64,000 nucleotides of DNA from an uncultured Prochlorococcus sp. Lineage in GTDB: Bacteria > Cyanobacteriota > Cyanobacteriia > PCC-6307 > Cyanobiaceae. The stretch lies in the NCBI GenBank assembly GCA_902624085.1, contig CACNWD010000003.1:1-64000 (forward strand), read 5' to 3'. How positions within the stretch are numbered: the stretch's first letter is position 1; each line of letters begins with the position of its first letter. Shown here in pieces: positions 17,748 through 25,832 of the stretch. The notes under the pieces are model-generated. The model ran no database searches. It was not told the DNA's origin and worked only from the letters and a program-made list of their open reading frames with translations. The position numbers and the translations under genes were made by a program.

Positions 17748-17882
17748 ATTTAAGTAAACAATAATTTCTAATTATAACCTTTGGTTGGGAATCTAGAAAA
17801 TATATACTTTATTCATTTCACTACTAACAATTTTTAATTAGAAGAGATATGCTTTGTATAAAACGTTTTTAAATAACTTATA

Positions 17883-19640
17883 GTGTTTTTAAATTCTAAA
17901 TTCTCATATTCAAAATCTAATAAAAGTTATTCAGATCTTCTTTTGGATCTTGATTCTGGAAAAGTTTTATCAATATATTTTTACCCTAGAAGAAGAGAGA
18001 TAGATGTTTTATACAAAGATGGAAGTAAGGAAAAAATCCCAATTCTTTATAACGATCAGTTAATTATTGAAAAATCATCTGAAAATAATGTCGATCTTAC
18101 TATTAATAACAGCAGAAAAGATTCATCTATAGCTAATTCAACAGCAACCTTTTTTCTCTTATTGATTTTTATTTTTAGTTTTATATTAATTCTCAAGAGT
18201 ACTTCAAAGATAGCCTCAAAAGCTTTTGGTTTTGGAAAAAGCAAAGCAAAATTTTTTACTATTGAAGATGTAAATACAAGATTTGATGACGTTGCTGGTG
18301 TTCCAGAAGCCGCAGAAGAGTTAAAAGAAATGATAAACTTCCTTAAAAATCCTAAAAGATTAAATGATCTGGGAGCGAAAATTCCTAAAGGAGTTCTTTT
18401 AATTGGTCCACCAGGAACGGGAAAAACGTTATTAGCAAAAGCAATAGCAGGAGAATCTGGAGTTCCTTTCTTGTCGATATCTGCTTCAGAATTCGTTGAG
18501 TTATTTGTAGGGGTTGGAGCAAGTCGAGTTAGAGATCTATTCGAAAAAGCAAAGGAAAATTCCCCTTGTATTATATTTATTGATGAAATTGATTCAATTG
18601 GAAGGCAAAGAGGTGCAGGTATTGGCGGTGGTAATGATGAAAGGGAACAAACTCTAAATCAACTTTTAACACAGTTGGATGGATTCTCTGAAAATTCTGG
18701 AATAATTGTATTGGCGGCAACAAACAGGCCAGATATTCTTGACTCAGCTTTACTAAGGCCTGGCCGATTTGATAGAAAAATAGAAGTTTTACTTCCAGAT
18801 ATAAAAGGTAGAAATAAGATACTTTCTGTTCATTCTCTAAGTAAACCTCTTTCAGATGATGTTGATTTGAATTTCTGGGCTGCAAGAACCGCAGGTTTCT
18901 CTGGAGCTGATCTTGAAAATTTAATGAATGAAAGTGCGATTCATTGTGCAAGAAATTTTTCTCAAAAGATTAGTAATGAAAATATTGAGAATGCTTTAGA
19001 AAAAATCACACTCGGATTAAGATCTTCAAATGTTGTAAGTAATAAAATAAAGAAAATACGTGCATATAATGAAGTTGGAAGAGCAATAGTCTCTGCTATA
19101 AACAACGGAATTGATTCTATTGATAAGATAACTATATTGCCTAGATCAGGATTTATTGGTGGATATACAAAGATAGCTCCTGATGATGATGTAATTTCAA
19201 GTGGCTTAATATCAAAAAAATTATTACTTTCAAAAATTGAAATTGCTTTAGCAGGGAGAGCTGCAGAAATTGTTGTTTTTGGAATTGGTGAAATTACACA
19301 ATGTGCAGCTAATAACATAAAATATTCAACTGATATTGCAAAAGAAATGGTGACTAAATATGGTTTCTCAATAATAGGACCTGTTTGTTTAGATCAAAAT
19401 AACGATGAAGTGTTTCTCGGTAATAGTCTTCTCAGGAATAAATCATTAATTGCCGATAAAACATCTTCTATTATTGATAATCAAATAATAAGAATATCAA
19501 AAGAGGCGCTAGCAAATGCTATTTTAAAAATAAGAAATAATAGATCTATTCTGGAAACAATTGTTGAAGTATTAGTAGATGAAGAGACTATTGATAGTAA
19601 CAGATTTAAGGAATTGTCAACAAACCTTTTAAAAGTATGA
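17883..19640 (+). CDS. ftsH: FtsH-like AAA protein without protease zinc site
   Basis: FtsH is a membrane AAA-type zinc protease. This 585-residue homologue has an intact ATPase: Walker A GPPGTGKT near residue 177, Walker B IIFIDEID near 230 and the second region of homology [20 protein letters not shown]. The zinc motif HExxH is replaced by NEVGR (Asn396-Glu397-Arg400) and the usual third ligand Asp by Asn478 (CAANNIK). It should thus be proteolytically inactive, like plant FtsHi proteins. The start is GTG. The extracytoplasmic-type domain is kept ([14 protein letters not shown]), but only one membrane helix (about 80-104) is visible and the usual first anchor is missing. Confidence 0.9.
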   Translation: MFLNSKFSYSKSNKSYSDLLLDLDSGKVLSIYFYPRRREIDVLYKDGSKEKIPILYNDQLIIEKSSENNVDLTINNSRKDSSIANSTATFFLLLIFIFSFILILKSTSKIASKAFGFGKSKAKFFTIEDVNTRFDDVAGVPEAAEELKEMINFLKNPKRLNDLGAKIPKGVLLIGPPGTGKTLLAKAIAGESGVPFLSISASEFVELFVGVGASRVRDLFEKAKENSPCIIFIDEIDSIGRQRGAGIGGGNDEREQTLNQLLTQLDGFSENSGIIVLAATNRPDILDSALLRPGRFDRKIEVLLPDIKGRNKILSVHSLSKPLSDDVDLNFWAARTAGFSGADLENLMNESAIHCARNFSQKISNENIENALEKITLGLRSSNVVSNKIKKIRAYNEVGRAIVSAINNGIDSIDKITILPRSGFIGGYTKIAPDDDVISSGLISKKLLLSKIEIALAGRAAEIVVFGIGEITQCAANNIKYSTDIAKEMVTKYGFSIIGPVCLDQNNDEVFLGNSLLRNKSLIADKTSSIIDNQIIRISKEALANAILKIRNNRSILETIVEVLVDEETIDSNRFKELSTNLLKV

Positions 19641-19729
19641 TTAGATAAAAGTATGAATAACTAATTAAAATTAAGTTTAATTTCTCATTTATCTATATAT
19701 TTTTCTTTCTTGTACCACTCTATCCAATA

Positions 19730-20422
19730 GTGCAAGATCAATGGCTTAACTTATTCTTATTAAATAAATTTGAATTTTCTTATTATTCTATTTTATATTT
19801 TCTTAGTGGCTTTTTATTTCCAATAGTTGTTATAAATAATTCATTAAGTAACTTCTTTGAATATAAATTTAGTTCTAATAATTATGAAAATAATAAATTA
19901 AGATTCATAGGTTATCTTTTTACTTTTACTCTTTTAATTCTATCATTATTAATAATTAGATATTTTATATTTTCAATAAATTATATTATTCCTCAAATAG
20001 ATTTAAATATTTATTTTGATATTAAATTAAAAATCTTTTTCTTATTAGTAGTAATGATACTTCTATTAATAAACAAAACGAAAAGATTTATAAAGAGATT
20101 AATTTTACTAAACTTTTTTATTATTTTCTTGATTAATTGGTCAACTTATTTCCTGAACTTGCAAGGAAAAGAGATTTTTGTCAATAAATATATTTTTGAT
20201 AATAATTACTATGATTTTTACAATATCAATATATTAAGTACTTCTTTCTTATTTATCATTGAGATATTTTACTTTTTATGGTCTTTCATTACTTATCAAA
20301 AGAATCTAAGTGATTGGTCAATTAACTTCCCAAAAAGAGTAGATTTAATACCTGTCTCTAAAATTACTATTTTTTATTTGGGAGTTTTGATTTACTATTT
20401 AATATTTAAACGTGTCAGTTAA
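19730..20422 (+). CDS. Multi-span membrane protein, unknown
   Basis: A 230-residue hydrophobic protein with about six or seven helices, rich in Phe, Ile, Leu and Tyr. I recognise no family. The first usable start is GTG at 19730, but the same frame is open back to a stop at 19658. That stretch encodes a further hydrophobic segment (FNFSFIYIFFFLVPLYP) with no ATG, GTG or TTG, so the true start may be an ATT at 19664 or 19670. The gene is convergent with the peroxiredoxin gene, 12 bases apart. Confidence 0.6.
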   Translation: MQDQWLNLFLLNKFEFSYYSILYFLSGFLFPIVVINNSLSNFFEYKFSSNNYENNKLRFIGYLFTFTLLILSLLIIRYFIFSINYIIPQIDLNIYFDIKLKIFFLLVVMILLLINKTKRFIKRLILLNFFIIFLINWSTYFLNLQGKEIFVNKYIFDNNYYDFYNINILSTSFLFIIEIFYFLWSFITYQKNLSDWSINFPKRVDLIPVSKITIFYLGVLIYYLIFKRVS

Positions 20423-20434
20423 TAATAAAGTTAT

Positions 20435-21031
20435 TTATAAGGCTGAGAAATACTCTTTACTTCCCTTTGGATCTTCTAACATAGTTTTCTCACCAGGTGT
20501 CCAATTCGCTGGACAAACCTCATCAGGATTGTTAGAAACATATTGATAACCTTGTAATATTCTTAAGGTCTCATCTACATTTCTACCAACTGGGGCTTTA
20601 TTAACTGTTGTATGCATCACTACACCTTCAGGATTAATTAGAAATAAGCCTCTATCAGCTTCTCCATCATCATTTAAGACATTATATGCTTGTGCTATTT
20701 CTCTTTTTAAATCAGATACTAGTGGATAGTTAATATCCCCAATTCCTCCTTCATTTCTTGGTGTTTGAATCCAGGCAAGATGGCAATGCTTACTATCTAC
20801 AGAGACCCCTAATATCTCAGTATTAATAGAGGAAAAATCTGAATATCTATCACTAAATGCAGTAATCTCAGTAGGACAAACAAATGTAAAATCTAATGGA
20901 TAAAAAAATAAAACAACCCATTTTCCACGAAGGTTTGATAGCGTAATATCTTTAAATTCTTGATCATAAACAGCTGTAGCTGTAAAATCTGGAGCTTCTT
21001 GACCTACTCTTAAACTTCCATTAGTTGTCAT
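20435..21031 (-). CDS. 2-Cys peroxiredoxin
   Basis: A typical 2-Cys peroxiredoxin of 198 residues that reduces hydrogen peroxide and organic peroxides with thioredoxin as electron donor. The peroxidatic cysteine is Cys52 in DFTFVCPTE, the resolving cysteine is Cys173 in EVCPANW, and a C-terminal YF segment (KEYFSAL) is present. It is cytoplasmic, since no signal is seen. It borders the gene-poor stretch of small ORFs that follows to the right. Confidence 0.96.
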   Translation of the reverse strand: MTTNGSLRVGQEAPDFTATAVYDQEFKDITLSNLRGKWVVLFFYPLDFTFVCPTEITAFSDRYSDFSSINTEILGVSVDSKHCHLAWIQTPRNEGGIGDINYPLVSDLKREIAQAYNVLNDDGEADRGLFLINPEGVVMHTTVNKAPVGRNVDETLRILQGYQYVSNNPDEVCPANWTPGEKTMLEDPKGSKEYFSAL

Positions 21032-21136
21032 AATTCTTTATGTCCTAAATAAATAATGTTTTGTAGTAATAAACCACAGTTTTTATTATAATTTTAAAAT
21101 TATTCAATTAGCAAGTTATTTATCAAATTTATTTTT

Positions 21137-21253
21137 ATGAAATGGCATCAATCCTTTACAAAAAAATTTACAATTATGAATTACTCCAAGTTACTTAGAA
21201 ATTTAAAGAAAGAATTGGTTAAATATCCTATTAAGAGGGATAAAGATAAATAA
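21137..21253 (+). CDS. Possible 38-residue basic ORF
   Basis: A short open frame from ATG 21137 to TAA 21251-21253 encodes a basic peptide (MKWHQSFTKKFTIMNYSKLL followed by a Lys/Arg-rich tail). It has no recognisable domain. It occupies the 380-base gap between the peroxiredoxin gene and the 72-residue gene at 21413-21631; the rest of that gap is AT-rich sequence in which I see nothing. The ORF may be chance. Confidence 0.25.
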   Translation: MKWHQSFTKKFTIMNYSKLLRNLKKELVKYPIKRDKDK

Positions 21254-21412
21254 TTTTTTATTAAAATTTTTTTGAAAATTATCTTTAAATTTATTTAAAT
21301 ATATAAAGGAAATAATAATCCAATTTATTCTTCTTAAATTAAGTATTTTAGTGTTTAAATTTACCTATAATTTTATAAATATAAATGAATTTATTTATTA
21401 AATATTTACGAA

Positions 21413-21631
21413 TTAATTTATTTTCTTTTTGATAGATCTACAAAAATTTTCTAGTCTTTCAGTTCTAGTAAGATCAGGTAATGTCCAGATTTCTTCGTTT
21501 CCACTAAACGAATCATCAATCCATTCTTTTAATTCATTTTTGATAGAGCTTATTTCATTATCGGTAGTATTCAATTTATTGGAATAAAATTTTTTAATTA
21601 CTTGTAAGTTCTTCTTTATAATTTCTCTCAT
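21413..21631 (-). CDS. Small helical protein, unknown
   Basis: A 72-residue soluble protein, mostly helical, with a segment WTLPDLTRTERLENFC (about residues 46-61) and a basic end. It has no known domain, though the amphipathic pattern and the ordinary residue composition support real coding. It belongs to the series of very short genes between the peroxiredoxin and the tRNA at 23.65 kb. No function can be inferred. Confidence 0.55.
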   Translation of the reverse strand: MREIIKKNLQVIKKFYSNKLNTTDNEISSIKNELKEWIDDSFSGNEEIWTLPDLTRTERLENFCRSIKKKIN

Positions 21632-21693
21632 TATCCACTTCTATCTTTAACTAATCTAGCATTTAGTGGGAGTGATATTTTAATTTTATAATT

Positions 21694-21864
21694 TTAAGTG
21701 TTTTGAACTACATGAAAAAGTCCAAATGAGTAACCACCTATTAAAATCCAACCTAGAATACTTGATATTATAGTTGACCTCCTATTATGTCTTCTAAGTG
21801 CTTTATCAATCATTTCTTGAGCAACATCTTTTGATATGTATTGCTCAGAAGTTTCTTTTTTCAT
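21694..21864 (-). CDS. 56-residue single-span protein
   Basis: This reverse ORF starts at ATG 21864 and ends at 21694. The product has a polar N-terminal region MKKETSEQYISKDVAQEMID, a basic stretch (LRRHNRRS) and then one hydrophobic helix (TIISSILGWILIGGYSFGLF, about residues 31-50). The basic residues before the helix suggest that the N-terminus is cytoplasmic. No family is recognised. Order of charge and hydrophobicity is coherent, so it is probably a real gene. Confidence 0.55.
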   Translation of the reverse strand: MKKETSEQYISKDVAQEMIDKALRRHNRRSTIISSILGWILIGGYSFGLFHVVQNT

Positions 21865-22034
21865 TTTTTTAAATTTATATTACTAAATATTAAGAGAAAA
21901 TTTCTTATTCTGAGGATCGTAGAAATAAAGGGTTTTTCTAAATATTAGTCACTTTTTATAAAATATAAAAAATCTAGTATTTATATAATTTTTTTCGATA
22001 TATTTATTATAAACTACCTTATCGAATAAATTGA

Positions 22035-22199
22035 ATGGATATTAATAAGAATATTGATGAATTAAATACATTTTTTATCTTTAAAAGGTTTACAAAGAAT
22101 CAAAGAATCGAGGCTGCAAATATAGCTAAGGTATCAAAAAATCTAGAAGAATTAAAAGAAAATTTAAAATGGGACGATAAATACAAGAATATAAAATAA
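22035..22199 (+). CDS. 54-residue helical protein, unknown
   Basis: ATG at 22035 opens a 54-residue frame for a charged, helix-prone peptide (start MDINKNIDELNTFFIFKRFT, later LEELKENLKW). No domain is recognised. It lies in the cluster of small genes at 21-23.6 kb, on the strand opposite to the gene to its left. The amino acid mix (Trp, Arg, Gln and Ala present despite the AT-rich DNA) favours coding. Confidence 0.45.
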   Translation: MDINKNIDELNTFFIFKRFTKNQRIEAANIAKVSKNLEELKENLKWDDKYKNIK

Positions 22200-22260
22200 A
22201 CCTTAAGAAAAACAAGTATCTACATAGTTTGAATAAACTTATGAAAGTTAGAATTTAGAA

Positions 22261-22407
22261 GTGAATTTACACAAACAAAAATTCCCCAAGGACTTTGAAA
22301 AAATTTATAATAGAAAAATTGATTGTTCTATAAATAAAGCTAGCAATGAAATTATGTTGCATAGAATAAGCGGAGGAAAAGAAATAGAATTTCCTTTTTG
22401 CTCTTGA
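22261..22407 (+). CDS. Possible 48-residue ORF, GTG start
   Basis: A GTG-started frame encodes a mixed, soluble peptide (VNLHKQKFPKDFEKIYNRKI at the start, later ISGGKEIEFPF). It overlaps on the opposite strand a 66-residue hydrophobic ORF at 22267-22467 that looks like its shadow, since that reverse product is rich in Phe and Ile as expected for antisense AT-rich DNA. No domain is known, and the GTG has no obvious ribosome-binding site. Real coding is uncertain. Confidence 0.35.
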   Translation: MNLHKQKFPKDFEKIYNRKIDCSINKASNEIMLHRISGGKEIEFPFCS

Positions 22408-22548
22408 AAGAATAACTGGATTATTTATCAAATTTAAAAAATGGAATATTTTTATTAAGTAACTCATTAAGCAATCTTTAAAATTTTATTAAAATATAAT
22501 CAAATATTTCAAAGTCATTTATCTTATCTGTAGTTAAAAGTTTGAAAA

Positions 22549-22719
22549 ATGAGTGGAGATAATTTACACGGTAAACAACCGATAAAATTCTATTCTGAAG
22601 AATTAACCCTTACAAAACTATTACTGATTAAAAATCATTTTAATTTTAAATATGAAAGTAAATCAGTAGTAAATTCTGAGCAAAAATATTTTGAATTAAA
22701 AAAACTTCTTGCTGAGTAG
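22549..22719 (+). CDS. 56-residue soluble protein, unknown
   Basis: The frame from ATG 22549 to TAG 22717-22719 encodes a polar peptide beginning MSGDNLHGKQPIKFYSEELT and ending in a helical EQKYFELKKLLAE segment. It has no recognisable motif. It is part of the run of small genes between the peroxiredoxin and the tRNA, and is convergent with the short membrane protein gene at 22734-22886. Confidence 0.45.
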   Translation: MSGDNLHGKQPIKFYSEELTLTKLLLIKNHFNFKYESKSVVNSEQKYFELKKLLAE

Positions 22720-22733
22720 AAATCCTTTTTAAT

Positions 22734-22886
22734 TTAATTATTTTCATTAAAAATATTTGTTATTTTTAATCTTTTTAATACATTTTCTTCTTCCCATATC
22801 AAACCTATCTCATCTTTTCTTATTGGTTTGGCTTCGTAGGCTAAAAACCAAAGTAAAAAAGCAAATGGTAGAGCTATAAGTTCCAT
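22734..22886 (-). CDS. 50-residue single-span protein
   Basis: ATG at 22886 (reverse strand) opens a frame for MELIALPFAFLLWFLAYEAK, a hydrophobic N-terminal helix, followed by a charged amphipathic tail (PIRKDEIGLIWEEE). The layout is that of a small membrane-anchored peptide. Its start lies 72 bases from the start of the divergent regulator-like gene at 22959, and the dyad at 22914-22946 lies between them, so both genes might respond to the same protein. Confidence 0.5.
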   Translation of the reverse strand: MELIALPFAFLLWFLAYEAKPIRKDEIGLIWEEENVLKRLKITNIFNENN

Positions 22887-22913
22887 TCTATTTTATTGAC
22901 ATAAATCTAATAT

Positions 22914-22946
22914 AGTGCAACACTATGAATATGCAAGTGTTACACT
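22914..22946. promoter_or_regulatory. Dyad of two AGTGTNACACT-like sites
   Basis: Two 11-base arms, AGTGCAACACT (22914-22924) and AGTGTTACACT (22936-22946), are inverted copies with 10 of 11 positions complementary. Each arm is itself nearly palindromic around its central base. Their centres are 22 bases apart, about two helical turns. TAATAT (22908-22913) abuts the first arm. The dyad ends 12 bases before the regulator-like gene, as expected for an autoregulatory operator. Confidence 0.55.
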
Positions 22947-22958
22947 TTTTTTGTATTT

Positions 22959-23237
22959 ATGCCTTCCAAAAGAAAGAGAATTGGCTATCTACCCACAGCT
23001 GAAGTACAAGAGATTATAAATAAAATTTGTGCCTTAGAGAATATAAGTCAGTCAAAAGTAACAGGAATATTAGTTAAAGAAGCAATAAATGCTAGGAACT
23101 TAAAAAAACCTCTGCAAAATCCTAATGATGTAAGTGGGAATTCTAATGATAATGAATTTAATTTAGTTAAGGAATTTCTTGAATATAAAAGATTCAAAAT
23201 AATGCTTAAGAAGGCAATTTCCGAAGAAATTATATAG
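22959..23237 (+). CDS. Small ribbon-helix-helix-like regulator
   Basis: A 92-residue protein with a basic start (MPSKRKRIGYLPTAEVQEII) that fits a beta-strand followed by two helices (NKICALENISQSKVTGILVK), the pattern of ribbon-helix-helix (CopG/Arc-type) DNA-binding proteins. The second half is a polar linker and an amphipathic helix. A palindromic dyad lies just upstream and two related sites lie at its 3' end, supporting an autoregulated DNA-binding protein. Alternatively it could be an orphan antitoxin, but no toxin-like partner is adjacent. The fold assignment is an inference from pattern only. Confidence 0.6.
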   Translation: MPSKRKRIGYLPTAEVQEIINKICALENISQSKVTGILVKEAINARNLKKPLQNPNDVSGNSNDNEFNLVKEFLEYKRFKIMLKKAISEEII

Positions 23238-23277
23238 TGTCACAGATATATAAATATATATAAATAAGTGTGACTCT
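23236..23277. promoter_or_regulatory. Second pair of AGTGT-type sites
   Basis: AGTGTCACAGA (23236-23246, overlapping the stop codon of the regulator gene) and AGTGTGACTCT (23267-23277) resemble the AGTGTNACACT sites upstream of the gene, with two and one mismatches. Their centres are 31 bases apart, about three helical turns, with an AT-only spacer. The GTCACA/TGTGAC parts could also pair as a hairpin, so a transcript terminator is an alternative. The 23278-23495 stretch beyond shows no gene. Confidence 0.4.
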
Positions 23278-23495
23278 CCTAGATCTTATTTATTCCCCTC
23301 TTTAAATTAGTTATTTGTAAATGAGAATAATAATTAATTTCTTATGTAACTTAGTAATATCAAAACAAATTTAGAATTGAGGTAGATAAATGTATAAAAT
23401 TGACGTATTCTTATATACTTGATTGTATTTTCTTAAGATAAAAGGCTGGAAATATTATAAAAATATATTTATATAAAAATAGTTGATTTTTTATT

Positions 23496-23606
23496 ATGAA
23501 ATCTTACTTAAATAGATTCCTGTGTTGGTTATTGATACGTTCTGTAGAATTATATTATGGAGACTCTTTGAAAGATTTAGTTATAACCGATAAATTTAAC
23601 GGGTAA
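23496..23606 (+). CDS. Possible 36-residue ORF
   Basis: ATG at 23496 opens a short frame with a hydrophobic, Trp/Cys-containing start (MKSYLNRFLCWLLIRSVELY) and a polar end. It lies 43 bases from the 3' end of the CAT-anticodon tRNA and is transcribed toward it. A membrane-active or membrane-anchored peptide is conceivable, but coding is unproven. Confidence 0.3.
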   Translation: MKSYLNRFLCWLLIRSVELYYGDSLKDLVITDKFNG

Positions 23607-23648
23607 TGAATTAATTCTAAAAATAAATAATTTTATTATTTATTTAAA

Positions 23649-23722
<74 letters not shown>

Positions 23723-23750
23723 ATGTTAATAATATAAATCATCGACAGTA

Positions 23751-24233
23751 TCATTTATGAGATATTTTATTTATTTGTTTATGTGCCTCATATAATGCTA
23801 TGCCACATGCTACTGATAGATTTAAACTTCTTACACCAATATTGTTATTTAAATCTGAGGCTTTATTAGGCATATATATAGATACTAATGCTTCGCTTTT
23901 CTCAATTATATTATCAGGAAGTCCATTATCCTCTCTCCCAAACAAGAGAACATCGTTCTTTTCAAATTTAAAATCACGGAGGTAATTACCATTTTTCTTA
24001 CTAAATGATATCAACCTATTATTTCTTTTAGCTTTTTTAAATACATCAAAATCTGGATAATTAACAATATTCATTAAATGCCAATAATCCAAACCTGCTC
24101 TTTTTAGATATTTATCGTCTAACTTAAAACCCAATGGCTCTATTAAATTAAGGGTTATATTAAATGCTGCACATGTTCTAGCTATACTTCCAGTGTTTTG
24201 AGGTATACGTGGTTCAAATAAAGATATTTCCAA
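23751..24233 (-). CDS. trmL: tRNA (cytidine/uridine 34-2'-O)-methyltransferase
   Basis: A 160-residue SPOUT-class methyltransferase of the TrmL (YibK) type, which methylates the wobble base of some leucine tRNAs. The three knot motifs are present: NTGSIARTCAAF near residue 13, LLFGREDNGLPDNI near 92 and GVRSLNLSVACGIALYE near the C-terminus. The minimal length without extra domains fits TrmL and not the longer TrmH or RlmB proteins. It follows cobU with a two-base gap on the reverse strand. Confidence 0.93.
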   Translation of the reverse strand: MEISLFEPRIPQNTGSIARTCAAFNITLNLIEPLGFKLDDKYLKRAGLDYWHLMNIVNYPDFDVFKKAKRNNRLISFSKKNGNYLRDFKFEKNDVLLFGREDNGLPDNIIEKSEALVSIYMPNKASDLNNNIGVRSLNLSVACGIALYEAHKQINKISHK

Positions 24234-24235
24234 TA

Positions 24236-24763
24236 TTATTTAGGTATCTCAAAAAACATATTATCTAATTTTATTGCTTTACCATTGATTGTTATCCAAT
24301 TTTCTTTGGAAATCTTTGTAATTTCCTTCAGACAAACTCCTAATCGATCAGTATAAAGATTTCCAATCTCATGTTCAGACATTAATCCCCAGCCAGTTTG
24401 TTCTCCAACTATTATTATTTTGCTTTTATAAGATCCTAAATAATATAAAAGATTATTTAAACAATTTTTCCACTCAACCTCTTTTATTTTTAAGCTATTA
24501 ACAACAAATCCGCCCAAGGAATCGATAAGTAAAATTCCCTTATCAGCTTTAATAATTGGGATTAAGTTTTCTGTTTCTATTAATTTCCAGCATTTGGGCC
24601 TTCTCAATTGATGAATTTTAATTTTCTCTTTCCATAATAAATCTTCGGGGCGATTCTCAGATAAAGCAATATATGTTACATTTTTTTCTTTACTTGCTAA
24701 ATATTCTGCAAATTCACTCTTACCACTTTTGACACCACCACTTACTAAGATTATATGACTCAT
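24236..24763 (-). CDS. cobU: Adenosylcobinamide kinase/guanylyltransferase
   Basis: CobU phosphorylates adenosylcobinamide and adds GMP in the nucleotide-loop assembly of cobalamin-type corrinoids. The 175-residue protein has the P-loop GGVKSGKS at residues 9-16, the LLIDSLGGFV acidic motif and the GEQTGWGL segment that corresponds to the family N-E/G-x-G-x-G loop. The C-terminal part is typical. It links the window to corrinoid metabolism together with cobN and metH. It is followed by trmL after two bases. Confidence 0.9.
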   Translation of the reverse strand: MSHIILVSGGVKSGKSEFAEYLASKEKNVTYIALSENRPEDLLWKEKIKIHQLRRPKCWKLIETENLIPIIKADKGILLIDSLGGFVVNSLKIKEVEWKNCLNNLLYYLGSYKSKIIIVGEQTGWGLMSEHEIGNLYTDRLGVCLKEITKISKENWITINGKAIKLDNMFFEIPK

Positions 24764-24778
24764 TAAAATAATTTTTCA

Positions 24779-25096
24779 TTAATTTGTACTTGATCTTGAA
24801 AAATACCAAGTAGCTAAAGGAACAATTGAAGCAATGATTAATAGGGCAATAACGATATAAGTTGCTGTTGAAGAAGATTCCATATCAGTGGTTCTCATCA
24901 CATTAAAATTTGGATCTACAACAGGATTATCAATCGCTGATGGTTGACTTTTTTCGTAATTAATTGTTTTTTGTTGTGATACTAAAAAATTATCAAAAAG
25001 TGATGAAGAACTTAAAGCATAACTTTGTAAAGGAGCCAAAGTTAAAAGAATTATTATTGAAAAAATGGAGAATGTTTTATTAAAGAACTTTTTCAT
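24779..25096 (-). CDS. Secreted or membrane-anchored small protein
   Basis: About 105 residues from ATG 25096; a TTG six codons upstream (25114) is also in frame but is less likely. The product starts MKKFFNKTFSIFSIIILLTL, a signal peptide ending near SYALSS, and ends with a second hydrophobic helix (YIVIALLIIASIVPLATWYF) and a short tail. The body between them is polar and would lie outside the cytoplasm or in the lumen. I recognise no family. It is upstream of cobU on the same strand and divergent from the CCB-type gene. Confidence 0.6.
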   Translation of the reverse strand: MKKFFNKTFSIFSIIILLTLAPLQSYALSSSSLFDNFLVSQQKTINYEKSQPSAIDNPVVDPNFNVMRTTDMESSSTATYIVIALLIIASIVPLATWYFSRSSTN

Positions 25097-25205
25097 TTCA
25101 TAAATTAAAACCAAGTATATATTAAAACTATTATTGTAAGTTTTGTGGCATTTAAATTAAATAAAATGAATTTAATAGTATTAAAACTTTTAATTAAATA
25201 ATTTT

Positions 25206-25832
25206 ATGAACTTCAATGGTAAAAATTTAATATTTATTGGATCAATTCTATTCTTTCTTCAATTAATAAATTTTGTTTCTATTAATCAAATAAATCCTGA
25301 GGTTGAAAGAGCTCAAGTATTAGCGGCAATATCTTCTATAATAATAATGTTAACTGGTTTTTTGTTTCAAAGAATATCTCCTGTTTCTGGAAAGAAAGTT
25401 TCATTAAAAGGAGAAAATACTTTTATCTATGATCCATCTATCCCTCAAGATTTACTTAATGAATTAGCTTGGGGTTCCGATGCAGTTCTAACATCTACTG
25501 CTGCAGCAACAATCCTAATAAGTAATAAAGGAAAAAATATTCTCAAGAGAGGTATTGTTTCTAAAAAAGATTTTGCTCCTAAAGATATATGTTTAAGATG
25601 TTTGAAGGAAAATAAGTTTATCTCACTTGTTAATACTAAGTTCTATCCAGGGAGTGAGGAATTTGATGATTTTTGTAAAGATATTCCATCAGTATTAGTT
25701 ATACCTGTAAACAAACAATGTTTTATTTTAATTGGGGGTTGGTCTTCAAGATGTTTTACAAAATCAGATGAAAAATGGATTATAAATTGGTCAAGAAAAC
25801 TTCAAGTACTATTTAATGAAAATAATTTCTAA
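25206..25832 (+). CDS. Cytochrome b6f cofactor assembly protein, CCB2/CCB4-type
   Basis: A 208-residue protein with two N-terminal helices (about residues 9-26 and 40-58) and a soluble domain carrying the family segment WGSDAVLTSTAAATILI near residue 90. This matches the cyanobacterial 'cofactor assembly of complex C subunit B' family (DUF2930), related to plastid CCB2 and CCB4. These proteins help attach heme ci covalently to cytochrome b6. The stop overlaps the end of the convergent lptC gene by four bases. Confidence 0.85.
   Translation: MNFNGKNLIFIGSILFFLQLINFVSINQINPEVERAQVLAAISSIIIMLTGFLFQRISPVSGKKVSLKGENTFIYDPSIPQDLLNELAWGSDAVLTSTAAATILISNKGKNILKRGIVSKKDFAPKDICLRCLKENKFISLVNTKFYPGSEEFDDFCKDIPSVLVIPVNKQCFILIGGWSSRCFTKSDEKWIINWSRKLQVLFNENNF

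Noticed and set aside
18577..18951. Reverse ORFs inside the ftsH-like gene
   Set aside because: They are opposite to the Walker B and second-region-of-homology codons and have a composition typical of shadows.
22267..22467. A 66-residue hydrophobic reverse ORF
   Set aside because: Composition (Phe, Ile, Leu, Asn) is what antisense AT-rich DNA gives, and a more protein-like forward ORF overlaps it. It cannot be fully excluded.
22959..23237. Type II toxin-antitoxin module
   Set aside because: The regulator could be antitoxin-like, but no adjacent toxin-type gene with a recognisable fold or overlap was found.
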